From: Hirundichthys speculiger | Lineage: Eukaryota; Chordata; Actinopteri; Beloniformes; Exocoetidae | Assembly (NCBI GenBank): GCA_018398805.1 | Contig: JAGFBZ010000683.1 | Location: 310,001-374,000 of the forward strand | DNA: 64,000 nt | Direction: 5' to 3' | In this document: positions 23,566 to 34,180 of the stretch, piece after piece | Numbering within the stretch: the first letter of the stretch is position 1 | Layout of the letters: each line of letters begins with the position of its first letter | Notes under the pieces: model-generated | Told to the model about the DNA's origin: nothing | The model's input: only the letters and a program-made list of their open reading frames with translations | The model's database searches: none | Program-made: the position numbers and the translations under genes

Positions 23566-24195
23566 TAGAGGTCTTCGGAACAACCCGAAAACCTAAAAAA
23601 CCCGAGGTTCCGATCCCGAATCGGGTCTCGGGTCCATTCAAAAGACGTGACTCCAGGTGCTCTCTGACAGGCTGGGTCCACGTTTACTGGAGAGGTAAAG
23701 ATATTGGCGGTTGCAGCTAATGTCAGGACTCGGGGCAGTTTAATTAATTATTCATTAACGTGGCGTATTTGTCAAGAAAACAATCGTGTTGCCGTAGCGT
23801 GTTATTAGCGTGTTATTAGCGGTTTGCCCGGCAGCTGTAAAGCACAACGGATCACCAACATGACAACGCTGGATGAGAGAACATATTTACGACACGTCCT
23901 GACCGGTGTAGGCTATTAGCGTTAGCAGTTGCTACCAATAGCATCTGTATCCACAAAGAAAATAACGACGTGGATTTATTGTTGTTTACATCACGTAGCC
24001 TATGTAGCAACTGAACCGGTAGAAGAAGACAACTTTAGGTAAGAAAATCAAGTTTTATTCAACGCTAGACAACTTTAATATGAGCAACTTTAGGCTGGAT
24101 TGTCTCGGTTCTATTCGGGTAACTCGGTTCGGTTCGTGGTCGGAAACTAAAGACTCGGGTCGGGTCGGTTCCGGGTCCATGAAAGTGGACCTCTA
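23566..24195 (+). mobile_element. hAT-type element, TAGAGGTCTTC family (copy 1)
   Basis: 630 bp from TAGAGGTCTTCGG to GTGGACCTCTA, with flanks TCATGCTC (23558-23565) and TCATGCCC (24196-24203), 7 of 8 matching. Subterminal sequence is rich in ACCCG/CGGGT motifs. An inverted copy lies at 28956-29724 and shares the interior over some 500 bases. This copy lacks about 9 bases next to its right end compared with the other. Frames seen are not transposase. Confidence 0.85.
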
Positions 24196-24203
24196 TCATG
24201 CCC

Positions 24204-25955
24204 CCAAAGTTTGGTCGGTTGCAGCTTCCTGTCGTTTCTCCTGTTGCATTAACCTCCACGTTTAAAACTCGACACCGGCGGTCTCCCTCTAGCGCCAGGA
24301 GCTCGCCGCGACGCCGCAGGACGTGACGGTTTGTCGGGTTTGTCGCTCTACGCGCTACCTCATCAAGCTTCCCGCGGCCTTTCCGCTCGATAGCTTTCCA
24401 AAGGTGAACTTCTCCCAGGTGCGTTTCACCTCCAAATAAAGTGCTTTAAAGCCGTGGCTCAACTCAGGTTTCCTGCTCGCTTTGACTTTGTTCATTTTGG
24501 ACTTTTTAATTGTCCAAACTATAAAACTTCAGGTCCGTTTGTTTTTTTTTTGTTTTGAACGGATCGGAATCGTCCAGTGAGACCCAGAAGTCGTGTTGTT
24601 AGTTTTGGGTGAGGATTGAGTTACTGTCACCTGGAGGGGCTCGTCCGGTGGGCGTGATCCCCATAAGCTCCGCCCATTTTTTTACGCGCTTCCCCCGATG
24701 CAGTTTGTTGCTCCGTATCTTTTGCGAGACAACTTTTGCGTGACATTAGTATTCTGGCGGCGTTGCGGGGGTCACGCGATCTCCGCCCCCTCCCTCCCAG
24801 CAGTGCGTCTCATTGCACCCTCCCCCTCCACCCCCCCCTTTTTCCCTCCTCTTTCTCCATTTTGTGGGCTGCAGCACTGCTTTACAAGAAGCACGGGGAA
24901 CAAATAAAAATAGATGGGCAAAGTTGTGAGATGTGAGCCCTGAGGGACGCACCGTACGGATATACATTTTCTGTGCGCATTTGGAGCGGGCCCCCCTCTC
25001 GTCAAAGAATATTATCCCGCCCCTCCTCGGCCCAACCTCCACTCCTCCCCATCTTTTGGATCACGGCGGTAATTCAATTGGGGATAGACAAGAGCAGGGT
25101 TTCCTTGATGCTTTTTTTCCTTTTTCCCTATAAACGGGTTGTCTGCCTGTCAGCATTGATAATGCCAGCTGATGCACGCTGCAGCTAACTCTTCCCAACC
25201 CGCGCTGCCATTCTTCATACCGGCCCGGTATTGAGGAGCTTCTCAGTGATTTACTTTTTGCTTGTCTGCCCATCTGGCTTTTTTTTTTTTTTTTTTTTTT
25301 TTTCCCCTCCTCCCTCCAGAGGCCTCGCCTGCCCGTCTCTCATTCTCCCCCACTGATCTGTTTTTCTGTTTGACAATCTGAGCATTGACCATCTGATACG
25401 TCTGTGTGTCCGCCGCTATCTTTCCATCTGCGGAGATGGGAATGAAATGTGATCTGACACGAGGTTGGATTTACTGTACGCCGCCCCTCGATCTCGGCGC
25501 GCCGCTCTCGAGCCGATCCATTCGCGCGGCATATTTGATTAGCGAGGCCGGGTTAAGTTCTGGTCAGAAATGAGCCGATGCGCGCCGGCAGGTAGCCCGT
25601 GGCTATTCACATCATCAGTCAGCTGACAAGGACCCGCATCAGCAACTGATCTGAAGGCTGACGGGTGCGATCGACCCAAAACCTCAACGCGGAGTGCGGT
25701 TTCTTTCTTCTAAGAGCTGCATCTTTGAAATTCTTCCCTGACAGTTCCTTGACAGCATCATCCTCAGAACCGCATCTACCGCTCAAGCGGGCCGTTATAA
25801 TTTTTCTAAAATGTTCACCATCGCATTAGCGGGGGTCGGGGGGATTTTGACGAGGTGCGGCAAACATCACAGCCGCCCTTAAACTTGCTGCGCTTTGAAT
25901 TTTTGTCTCAATTAGAAAGAGCAAGGATCAAACTGGGTCTTGCGAAGCTCACAGT
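24204..25955. other. Non-coding stretch, no gene recognised
   Basis: T run at 25279-25303, C-rich runs near 24825 and 25015. The sequence from about 24690 to 25720 has no transposon similarity, but its frames on both strands overlap and have no domain I recognise. Confidence 0.4.
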
Positions 25956-26456
25956 GATAGCGATACACTAATCTCGTGATACAATACACAATATTTGACT
26001 CACGATACGATATATATATCGATATTCATCTTACAATGCATTTACCTAATAATTTATCCTTCAATATGCTATTTCAGAGCTACAAGGCGCCGTGACATCA
26101 CAGAACCGACAGAGAATCATTTAGCTTCCCTACCTGACCCTCCCAAATAAAGCCATTGCAGTTGGTACAAAACGTACCAAACCAATTACAACAGACCAGG
26201 GCAGGTTTTATGGAAAAGCCTTTATACAGGAGCATCCAAGAGTCACTATTCAAAATCAGTAACAGTCAGTGTTCCTTCTCAGGGCACGTTATTTGTTGAT
26301 CAATTGTCTGGTTTCTGGGATACACTAATGTCGCGATACGATACACGATATTCGGCTCACAATACTATATATATCGATATTCATCTTACAATACATTTAC
26401 ATCATTTTCCGAAAGATTTTAAAGGGACAAAGTGATTTTGGTGACATCTTGTGACT
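25956..26456. mobile_element. Two partial copies of a GCGATACACTAAT element
   Basis: The block GATACACTAATCTCGTGATAC ... CGATATTCATCTTACAAT occurs at about 25959 and again at about 26319, both times as the left part of an element that appears whole at 26795-27234. At about 26456 the second copy switches abruptly to the AT-rich family that ends ACTCACCCCTA. Target duplications are not visible, so this is a mosaic of fragments. Confidence 0.7.
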
Positions 26457-26786
26457 GTTCGGCCACCCTATATATCGATTTTTCAGCTCCTAATATCAAT
26501 TTTTTTAGGAAAATACTTAAATGTGCAAAAACACTAGTAATAAAAAATAAATAGGTTGTTTTGAAGCAAATAGTTTCGACTCAATTTGTCCTTTGAATGA
26601 TCAAAATCATCTGATGAACATATACAACAACTTGATTTTTCATCTCTACTTTTAATTTTGATATTAACTGGGTAGAATATTGCAATATATCGTGATATCG
26701 CAATATATCGTGATATCGCGATATCATGTTAATATCGTATCATGATACATATCGTATTGTGAGGTCCTTGCCAATACTCACCCCTA
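26457..26786. mobile_element. AT-rich DNA transposon fragment, family ending ACTCACCCCTA (copy 2)
   Basis: Joins the preceding element within GTTCGGCCACCC. It matches 10270-10576 and 46470-46791 through the AAATGTGCAAAAACACTA, AATAGGTTGTTTTGAAG and ATATTAACTGGGTAGAATAT blocks, and ends CCAATACTCACCCCTA. The palindromic ATATCGTGATATCGCAATAT block is repeated one extra time compared with 10.5 kb. Confidence 0.78.
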
Positions 26787-26794
26787 ATTATGGT

Positions 26795-27234
26795 CAGGGC
26801 TGTAGCGATACACTAATCTCACGATACAATACACAATATTCGGCTCACAGATACGATATATATCGATATTCATCTTACAATACATTTACATCATTTTCCG
26901 AAAGATTTTAAAGGGACAAAGTGATTTTGGTGACATCTTGTGAGTGTTCCAATGACTTTGCTTTGAATTAATTGAACTGATAAGCATCAATTCCACATTA
27001 TATGGCTGACAGGCAGCTTGCAAATGCTGGACAAAATGAATAAAAGATGTGTTGAGAAAAATAGTTTCATTTATTTAAACAGTGCAAATTGTTGCTTGCA
27101 AGCTTTTAAAGGTGGGACACGGGGGTTTTGGAAGAAGCTTAGAATATCGATACCCGCGGCTGAAACATTGATACTCTCTGGGGAAATAAAATATCGATAT
27201 ATATCGCAGAATCGATAAAATCGCTGAGCTCTAG
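26795..27234. mobile_element. GCGATACACTAAT element, complete copy
   Basis: 440 bp from CAGGGCTGTAGCGATAC to AAATCGCTGAGCTCTAG, whose ends are imperfect inverted repeats (CAGGGCT / AGCTCTAG; TAGCGAT / ATCGCTGA). ATCGATATATATCG palindromes lie near both ends. I see no clear 8-bp duplication. The ends fit a hAT-like non-autonomous element. Confidence 0.7.
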
Positions 27235-28364
27235 CCAGCAGGATTTGAAATAGTCTGTTACATGCACGGTGCTATGATTCAGTTTAGGTTATCAAGCAGC
27301 ACATGTAAACGGACATTTATCTCTTAGAGAGTATTTTGTATGCAATAAATGTTCAGTATTAACCTCATAACTATTTCTTTTGTTTCATATGTAAATGTAC
27401 CTATTTATTATTCCCTTTATTACTCTTTACGCGTCCTCGTTTATTTTATTTTACTGTGGCATTCAAACCTTCAAACCCAATATGCCGGTCACCGGACGGC
27501 AGTTAATCATTCAGCAGCTGATCAAGAATATCAAAGGATTAAAAAAAAAATCCAAATCCAGTGTGGAGTGTCAAAGATCTGGAGGTTTTATCAGGATGAG
27601 GAGCAACGAGGACGGAGATGGAGAGCTGGAGAGTAATAGTCTGCATCAGAGTGGTGAGGAAGCTGATGCCTCTCGAGACTGTTTGTAAGGGAGGGAGGCC
27701 GTTGGATGGCGAGCAGACTTCAGTGTGTGCATTACTCAGCCACATAAATCTGGGAGCCCCCCCACCTCCCCCCCCCCCCCCACCTCGCCTGCCTGCATCG
27801 GTTCGGCTTTAATTACCTGAGCTATCCTGCACTCACCACCAGCACTTCCCTAATGGGGCTGCCTCGCTCGGGCAATCACTCACGCTCCGTCCGGCCAGCT
27901 GGCAGGATGGCCCGAGGGTGTGGGGGGGTGGGGGGTGGTGGTGGGGGGGCCGGCCCTCCTATTTTAACTCCAAGCCCGTTGCCCTAACGCACCTGTAGTC
28001 TCGGCTGCCAAACAAACCAAACGAGTAACAAGCAGAGCGCCGAGATTTCTGGTGAAGCTGAGAAACATCTGGTTAGCCGCGGTCGCGCAAAAGCTAAAAC
28101 CTCCTCTTTCATTCCCATCTGATCATTCATGGTAAACACAATGCCAAGAGGGAAAGACATTATTACTGGTGGTAGAGAAGCAGTTGTTGCAGCACGTTAG
28201 TCTGGAAGTTGCTATGAAGTCATTTCCAAGCCAAACATCCTACCGTAGGATTATTCTCGCTGAGCATGTAGCATGTTAAAGTCCATGACAGCACAACTGG
28301 AAGAAGACTGATCACGTTTGTTTGAATGGTTTATAAGAAGAAAACCTTTTTTGTCTAAAAAGAC
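27235..28364. other. Non-coding stretch
   Basis: C run near 27759-27781 and G-rich tract near 27919-27950. A pair of overlapping frames at 27349-27688 (up to 97 codons) has no recognised domain. No gene supported. Confidence 0.45.
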
Positions 28365-28367
28365 TAA

Positions 28368-28791
28368 GGCCCTGATTGTACCCTTCCCCTTACCCGTTAG
28401 CACCAGCCGCTGGAAACCTCCGCTAACCGCTAATGCAATCTTCCGCCCACTATAGCCGCTACGCATTTAGCCGACTCTTTGACTCACTTTGTAGGTGTGG
28501 CGTCTCTTTTGGCCTTTTCTCAAACTTGGTATCGTACCATCGCAGGTTTAGAAAAAGCATTTCGGGTGGTTCCCGCAACCCACGTCGGCTCATACAAGAG
28601 CGCGCCCAAATGGCTTCAATGCGTGTCCATTTGGTTTAACAAGTGAAACGCCCTAACCACGCCTATGCATAATGTAGCGGGTAGCGAAGGGAGGGAAAAA
28701 GTATATTCCAAGGACATACCAGGGAACGCCTCTCCCGCCACATGCTATCCCTAAATAGCGGCTATAGCAAACCTGGCTGAAGATCGGGGCC
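28368..28791. mobile_element. MITE with GGCCC(T/C)GAT termini (Harbinger-like, tentative)
   Basis: 424 bp between GGCCCTGATTGTACCC and, in inverse, GGCCCCGATCTTCAGCC, flanked by TAA on the left and TAC on the right. Short inverted ends with a TNA-type flank suggest a PIF/Harbinger-like MITE. Internally, inverted AGCCGCTA / TAGCGGCT blocks occur near the two ends. No coding capacity. Confidence 0.45.
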
Positions 28792-28887
28792 TACGTCTGA
28801 ACAAACTAGAAGACTTCTGGAGTAACGAGAGCAACGTCGAGCTGCTTGGCCTCATTGACAGTCGCCATATTTGGCCTTAACGTCGCA

Positions 28888-29777
28888 ATATACCACTTGC
28901 CAACTATCGCAATATATCATGATATCGCAATATCGTGATAATATCGTACCGTGACTAGAGGTCTTCACGGGTCCACTTTCATGGACCCGAATGATCCCAT
29001 GAAAATTCGACCCGAAACTGACCCGACCCGAGCTATTATCATAAGTCCGGGAGTCCGAACCCGAATGGACCCTCAATATTTGGACCTGGAACCGACCCAA
29101 CCCGAGTCTTTAGTTTCTGACCACGAACCGAACCGAGTTACTCGAATAGAACCGAGACAATCCAGCCCATAGTTGCTCATGTTAAAGTTGTCTAGCGTTG
29201 AATAAAACTTGATTTTCTTACCTAAAGTTGTCTTCTTCTACCCGGTTCAGTTGATACATAGGCTACGTGATGTAAACAACAATAAACGTCGTTATTTTCT
29301 TTGTGGATACAGATGCTATTGGTAGCAACTGCTAACGCTAATAGCCTACACCGGTCAGGACGTGTCGTGAATATGTTCTATCATCCAACGTTGTCATGTT
29401 GGCGATCCGTTGTGCTTTACAGCTGCCGGGCAAACCGCTAATAACACACTAATAACACGCTAATAACACGCTACAGCAACACGATTGTTTCATGACAAAC
29501 ACGCCACGTTAATTAATAATGAATTAAACTGCCCCGAGTCCTGACATTAGCTGCCACCGCCAATATCTTTAACTCTCTCAAGTAAACGTGGACCCAGCCT
29601 GTCAGAGAGCACCGACCGGACCCGAGACTAACTACCGATTCCGATCCGAACCCGGAGTCACGTCTTTTGAATGGATCTGAGACCCAATTCGGGTCGGGTC
29701 GGAACCTCGGGTTTTTGGGTTGACCCAAGTATCACAATACATATCATATTGCGAGGTCCTTGCCAATATTCCCCGCT
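28888..29777. mobile_element. AT-rich DNA transposon copy 3, interrupted by a hAT-type element
   Basis: The left part (28888-28955) carries TATCGCAATATATCATGATA and ends ATCGTACCGTGAC. The right part (from 29725) continues CCAAGTATCACAATACATAT and ends in a CCGCTAG version of the family end. In the uninterrupted copies GTGAC runs directly into CCAAG, so the join point of the nested element is exact to a few bases. Confidence 0.78.
28956..29724 (-). mobile_element. hAT-type element, TAGAGGTCTTC family (copy 2, nested and inverted)
   Basis: About 769 bp beginning TAGAGGTCTTCACGGGTCC, in reverse orientation to 23566-24195. The shared interior includes GAATAAAACTTGATTTTCTT, a CTAATAACACG short tandem (about 29440-29472) and the GGTGTAGGCTATTAGC block in inverse. 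The right terminus is lost: after CGGGTTTTTGGGTTGAC the host element resumes. So the second target duplication is missing, probably through a deletion. Confidence 0.8.
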
Positions 29778-29829
29778 AGTGGAGGGGCGATGATCCACCT
29801 CACCTCGTAGTGAACCCGTCTGATACCGG

Positions 29830-30085
29830 AGGGTTCTTGAGGCAAATATGAGCCCATCTGTCCGACAGCCAAGGCTTGATCGAAATCGGGTTTTGAAACG
29901 GGACAATGACCTGAAGCACAGCAGCAAATCTACATCAGAACAAAGACAGAACAAAGGTTTTGGAAAGGCCGGATCCAAGTCCAGTTGAGATGCAGCACCT
30001 GAAGAGAACTGGACGCTCTAAAAACCTCAATGAAACGAAGCAACGTCTTCACAAAATAAGGTTATTACTGCTGGATCTAGAACTG
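29830..30085 (+). pseudogene. Tc1-type transposase C-terminal relic
   Basis: The plus strand encodes RDNDLKHSSKSTSEQRQNKG (about 29909-29968), a clear match to the conserved QQDNDPKHTSK... block of Tc1-type transposases. A sequence matching the following proline/leucine-rich SPDLNPIE region persists only in pieces (GATCCAAGTCCA, GAGATGCAGCACCTGAAGAG). Stops and shifts are present. It is a different fragment from the one at 4.6-5.3 kb and need not be the same family. Confidence 0.7.
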
Positions 30086-30539
30086 TTGAATGACGGGGGT
30101 ACTTAGTATTCCCTTCGCTTTTTATCAAATAAATAGCAGCTCTGTAAAAAACAAAATTACATAATGTTGTTGCTGAAGTTATTTGATACTAAGATCCGCT
30201 GCGATCAATGATTTTTGTATATTTTATGATCATATATTTAAACATTTAGTTGTTTTTTATGCAGTTTAATGCGGGATTTAAAGAGGGATCACTAACTTTC
30301 GCACATCACAGCTCGTGTCCTTGGGGAGTTCGCTGTCCGTCAGCGGCGGAGCTTCGCCGCCCGTCAAGTACGTGCGCTTTCATTCTTCCCGTGTACGGCC
30401 GCCTAACGATGTGCCAAGAGCTTTCAGCGCCGACTTAAAATGCGCCGGAGCTTTTTTTGTTCCCACGTGCGGAAAAGACACGGGAAAGGCTCGGCGCGAG
30501 CCCGCCGCATCCCGGACGACTCGCGGTGACCTTGGAGAT

Positions 30540-31140
30540 TATTGCTATACTAGACAGAAAAAATGCTATATGTTTGTCAAGAGCTGTCTGTCATCAATGA
30601 GCTTTTGTGTTGGCTATCGATCGGCTCCCAGGCAGGACACCGGGGTTGATGGATGCACAACAAACAGACTCTGCATTGCCAGCAAACCGCCCAGCCAGTG
30701 CCCCCCCCCCACCCCCCCCCCCCCTTTCCACATCATGATGGGATGTCAAGTCTGGGAGGCTGCCACTTGCCTCAAATGTGGATTTGCCCAGGCGTTGGCC
30801 CCGCCCCCCGGCCCGATCCAGAACTGATCTGCGTCCCTAAATGGCGCTTCATTAGTAAACATGGAGTGGATTACTGTAGTTTAGCCGCGCTACCCGCGCA
30901 TCGATAACAGGCCCTGATTGCTTTGTAAAAATGTTGCAAGCTGTGAGCAAGAGCTGTGCCACCGTCTCTGCGGCGCACACATATAAAGATAACGGCGCTA
31001 TTCCCATATCAGTTGACCTGGTTTCCCTTCAGTTAGCGAGCTCCAGCCTCTGGGGTGCAATTGAGAGCGGCGCCTTGGTCAGATACTGGATGCAACACAA
31101 ATGCCAGGCGCAATGCAACAATCATTATCCCCTGTGATTT
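30540..31140. promoter_or_regulatory. Candidate non-coding regulatory element
   Basis: Repeat-free, with dispersed motifs such as TATCAGTTGACC, CTGTCATCAATG, GGTGCAATTGAGAG and CAATCATTATCCCC, in a region otherwise rich in homopolymers. It looks like conserved non-coding DNA but no alignment was possible; a weak inference. Confidence 0.25.
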
Positions 31141-31780
31141 TTTGGCGATTTTTTTTTTTCAGGAAGCGAGCTACCGCCGCTACATTATTCAGCCTCTCGC
31201 ACAAGAGAGAATGACATTAAAGTTAATTTCAGCGCGGCTCCAGCTGTGCCGTCGCGCACACAAAAAAAAAAAAGATGCCACGTCGTTATGTACTCCTCTT
31301 ATAAGAGGCGAGGAAAAGGGGTCGGGGAATCAGCGAATCGGCGCTGTGAAGTGTTTGTTTTCCCTCTCTTGACTGGGTTTAACCCGGCCCGGCTGCCGAG
31401 CGCAGATACGCTACGAGGTGGCCGATCGATCTGCTTTGATATTTTACACACTCCACTCAGGTTCCACCAGTATGAGCGGCCTCTGCCCAGTATTTCCCCA
31501 GTGCAGGATCAATGATGAGGCCTCCTGAGATCTCAGAGGGACGGACGTCATCGGCGGCGGCGGGGGGGGGGGGGCTGCAGCGCACGCTCATCCCGACTCC
31601 CGCTAACAAATCAGGGAGCAGCAATTGACCTCCACAGTAAAACATCTAACAAACATCAGAAAATATAAACAGTGAAATTTTTACCACCTCTAACCATCTT
31701 CCTCTGCGGTTTTTACTGTCACATTATCCCGAACATCTGGGCGGAGAGAGTGTCGTACTGGAGCTGCATAATTCAACAAA

Positions 31781-31781
31781 C

Positions 31782-31813
<32 letters not shown>
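31781..31813. repeat. Poly-C (22) followed by poly-A (11)
   Basis: C run 31781-31802 directly abutting an A run 31803-31813. Confidence 0.9.
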
Positions 31814-31819
<6 letters not shown>

Positions 31820-31947
31820 TGAATAACGAAAGACAAAAACAGCTTCACAGGTGCTGGACCGGATCCAAATTGATAACAATTTATTCAGAGATCGCACACT
31901 CAATAACACTTAGAAGGATGCAGGAAAACAACAGCACCGGACATGAA

Positions 31948-31966
31948 GGGGGGGGGGGGGGGGGGG
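31948..31966. repeat. Poly-G tract, 19 bases
   Basis: Second of four long G/C homopolymers in about 770 bases. Confidence 0.9.
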
Positions 31967-32157
31967 CAGATTACAGGAGATTTGTCAGCCTCCTGAGAGT
32001 TTTGGCTCAGCTGATGCTCTCAAAGCTGAGACGATGTGAGTCAGAGAAAAGGAATAATACCAACAAAAAAAAAAACAACATGGAAGATAAACTGTTGATG
32101 CACGCAGGCTTGTGTGATATCTGGTGAAATTTCTTTGTCTTTTTCCTTTTCACAACA

Positions 32158-32172
32158 CCCCCCCCCCCCCCC
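32158..32172. repeat. Poly-C tract, 15 bases
   Basis: Third of the clustered G/C homopolymers. Confidence 0.9.
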
Positions 32173-32521
32173 TCCTGCATCACGGATAGAACATGAGTGA
32201 ATAATTCATCAGTCAAATCCAAAAATCTATGAAATAAAATCATTTGTTGCCCTATAGTGTGCTTGACAGAGAGCTTGTTTATCAGGGTGGTAAAGCAGGA
32301 CTGGAGCGTTGCTACGATCAATAGTCTGATGGAATCCCGAGGCCCTCGCCTGTTGGCAACGCGCATCCAGACTGAGACATCAAAACAGCTTTTGGTTTCT
32401 CACTTGTGTCTCCAGAACATTTCAAACCAGATGGGCAGTTCAGGCTTTTCTTTCTCTTTTTTTTTTTTCATGGGCTGTTTTGTTCTTGCATTATTTATTT
32501 GCGCATTAACGAACCCCCTTT

Positions 32522-32546
32522 CCCCCCCCCCCCCCCCCCCCCCCCC
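32522..32546. repeat. Poly-C tract, 25 bases
   Basis: Fourth of the clustered G/C homopolymers. Confidence 0.9.
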
Positions 32547-33059
32547 GTCCTGGAGGTTGTCATTAGCTCCAGTATGTTCTGATGATGCCGAGGACAATTA
32601 AGATAAAAATGCCGTGACCAATCGTAATGGCGATGATGATAATGAAGAGATAACGATAAGAAAGGATGGAAACGACTCCAGCAAACAGGGTTTCTGTTTT
32701 TAGTAGGACTCCTCAACAACAACATCACTCAGCAATAAAAATTAAAAAAAATTACTGTTATTATGATAATGAAGGGTCCATAATGAATGCTCCTCCTCTT
32801 CTTTCATCTGAACTGGTCCCCATTAGAGACAGAAGGGTCATCGTACCAGTTTCCCCTCCAGCCCTGCACCAAACTACTGGCCTGTAATCACATCAAATAA
32901 TGCAGCACATCACTGGTTATAAACCATTTCAATGAATTTTCTCCCAGGGCTGAGCAGCCAGACTTTTTTAGGTATATCTAAAGTTTACATGGTGTAAATG
33001 CAGACAATACACTTTAAATCGATAGATAATCTTTTTCCCCTGTAGAGCCATGGAAGTAA

Positions 33060-34180
33060 AGTGTGTATTACAATACAAATAATTTCTAGGCGCTTTTCAG
33101 AGACCCAGATCATGACCTCCGAGCAAATAATATTAACTTTTAGTAACATTATTAAATCTTAATGAAAGAAACGATGGCAAGTTTAAAAAAAAAAAATCTT
33201 TAAGCCAAACTATGGATCCAGCTGAAGGGAGAAGAGGAACGAGGACACTATCGAGTGAATCATGTTGGTGTCTCCCTGCAGCGTCGACCTATAGCAGCAT
33301 CGCTATGGCGAGGCTTTGTTTTAGACCAGCTGGCTCTGGTCTTGTTCTAGTCTAGTGTTGATAGCAGAAGGCCCGTCCTCCAAATCAACTTTTGGATCTT
33401 CTAGGAACTAGAAAACCTGCACTCTGAGAGCAGAGAGCTCTAGTAGGAGCATCGGGAGTTATCAGGTCTGGTAGATAACCTGGAAGCTAATGGAGGGAAG
33501 CTAACACAGCTGATTCCTGTCAATCACTGCTGCATTTTGGATCAGTTGGAGGCTGTTCAGAGAATTACTGGGACATCCCGCTAATAACACATTACAATAA
33601 TCCAGTCCATAAGTGACAAACGTGTGGTTTAGTTTTTCAGATTCACCCTGGGAGAGGATGTTCCTGATCTTGGAGATATTACGGAGGTGAAATAATGCTG
33701 TTTTACAAACCTGATTAATATAATGTTTGAATGACATATCCTGATCTAAAATAACTGGAGGCCAACTTAAAATCAGATAATCTGGTCATCAGGTGTTTGG
33801 GACCAAAAACAATAACCTCTGTTTTATCAGAATTTAAATCCATCCAGGTTTAACTGTCCTTCATACACACCTGAAGTTTGTCTAACTGTCCTGTTTTGTC
33901 TGGTTACATGGATAAATACAGCAGTAAAACAACAATATTAACGTTTATGTCGTGGGTCTGGATAATAGTTCCCAGGGGCAGCATGTATAGAGTGAAGAGG
34001 GGCGGTCCTAACACTGAACCCTGTGGGACACCGTAGCAGAGTTTTGTCTGTGAGGAAGGAACATCATTAACTTAAACCAACTGGAACCTGTCAGATATGA
34101 TTTAAACCAGTCTAGTGGTGTCCCTTTAATCCTGGTACTTCACCTCATTCATCATACCCCCACTTTCCATCCATGTTTGT
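33060..34180 (-). pseudogene. L2/Maui-type LINE reverse transcriptase fragment
   Basis: On the minus strand, about 34045-33900 encodes [20 protein letters not shown], the block just before the catalytic YADD of non-LTR reverse transcriptases. The YADD itself is missing through a deletion. Further along, 33737-33510 encodes MSFKHYINQVCKTALFHLRN and then GLDYCNVLLAGCPSNSLNSL and QLIQNAA, the standard region downstream of the catalytic core in fish L2/Maui-like elements. The 3' part (about 33120-33310) includes the CCTATAGCAGCAT block found at 15.3 and 36.5 kb. It has stops and deletions and cannot be active. Confidence 0.88.

Larger units (their letters stand above)
30086..33059. other. Mostly repeat-free non-coding stretch with G/C homopolymers
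   Basis: No exon recognised. 30540-31140 is repeat-free and could be regulatory. G/C runs are at 30701-30724 (interrupted C), 31560-31574 (interrupted G), 31781-31802, 31948-31966, 32158-32172 and 32522-32546. The 170-codon frame at 30315-30827 (plus) crosses a C run and shows no domain I know. Confidence 0.4.

Noticed and set aside
30315..30827. 170-codon plus-strand frame
   Set aside because: Crosses a C homopolymer; the peptide is proline-rich only there and shows no recognisable domain.
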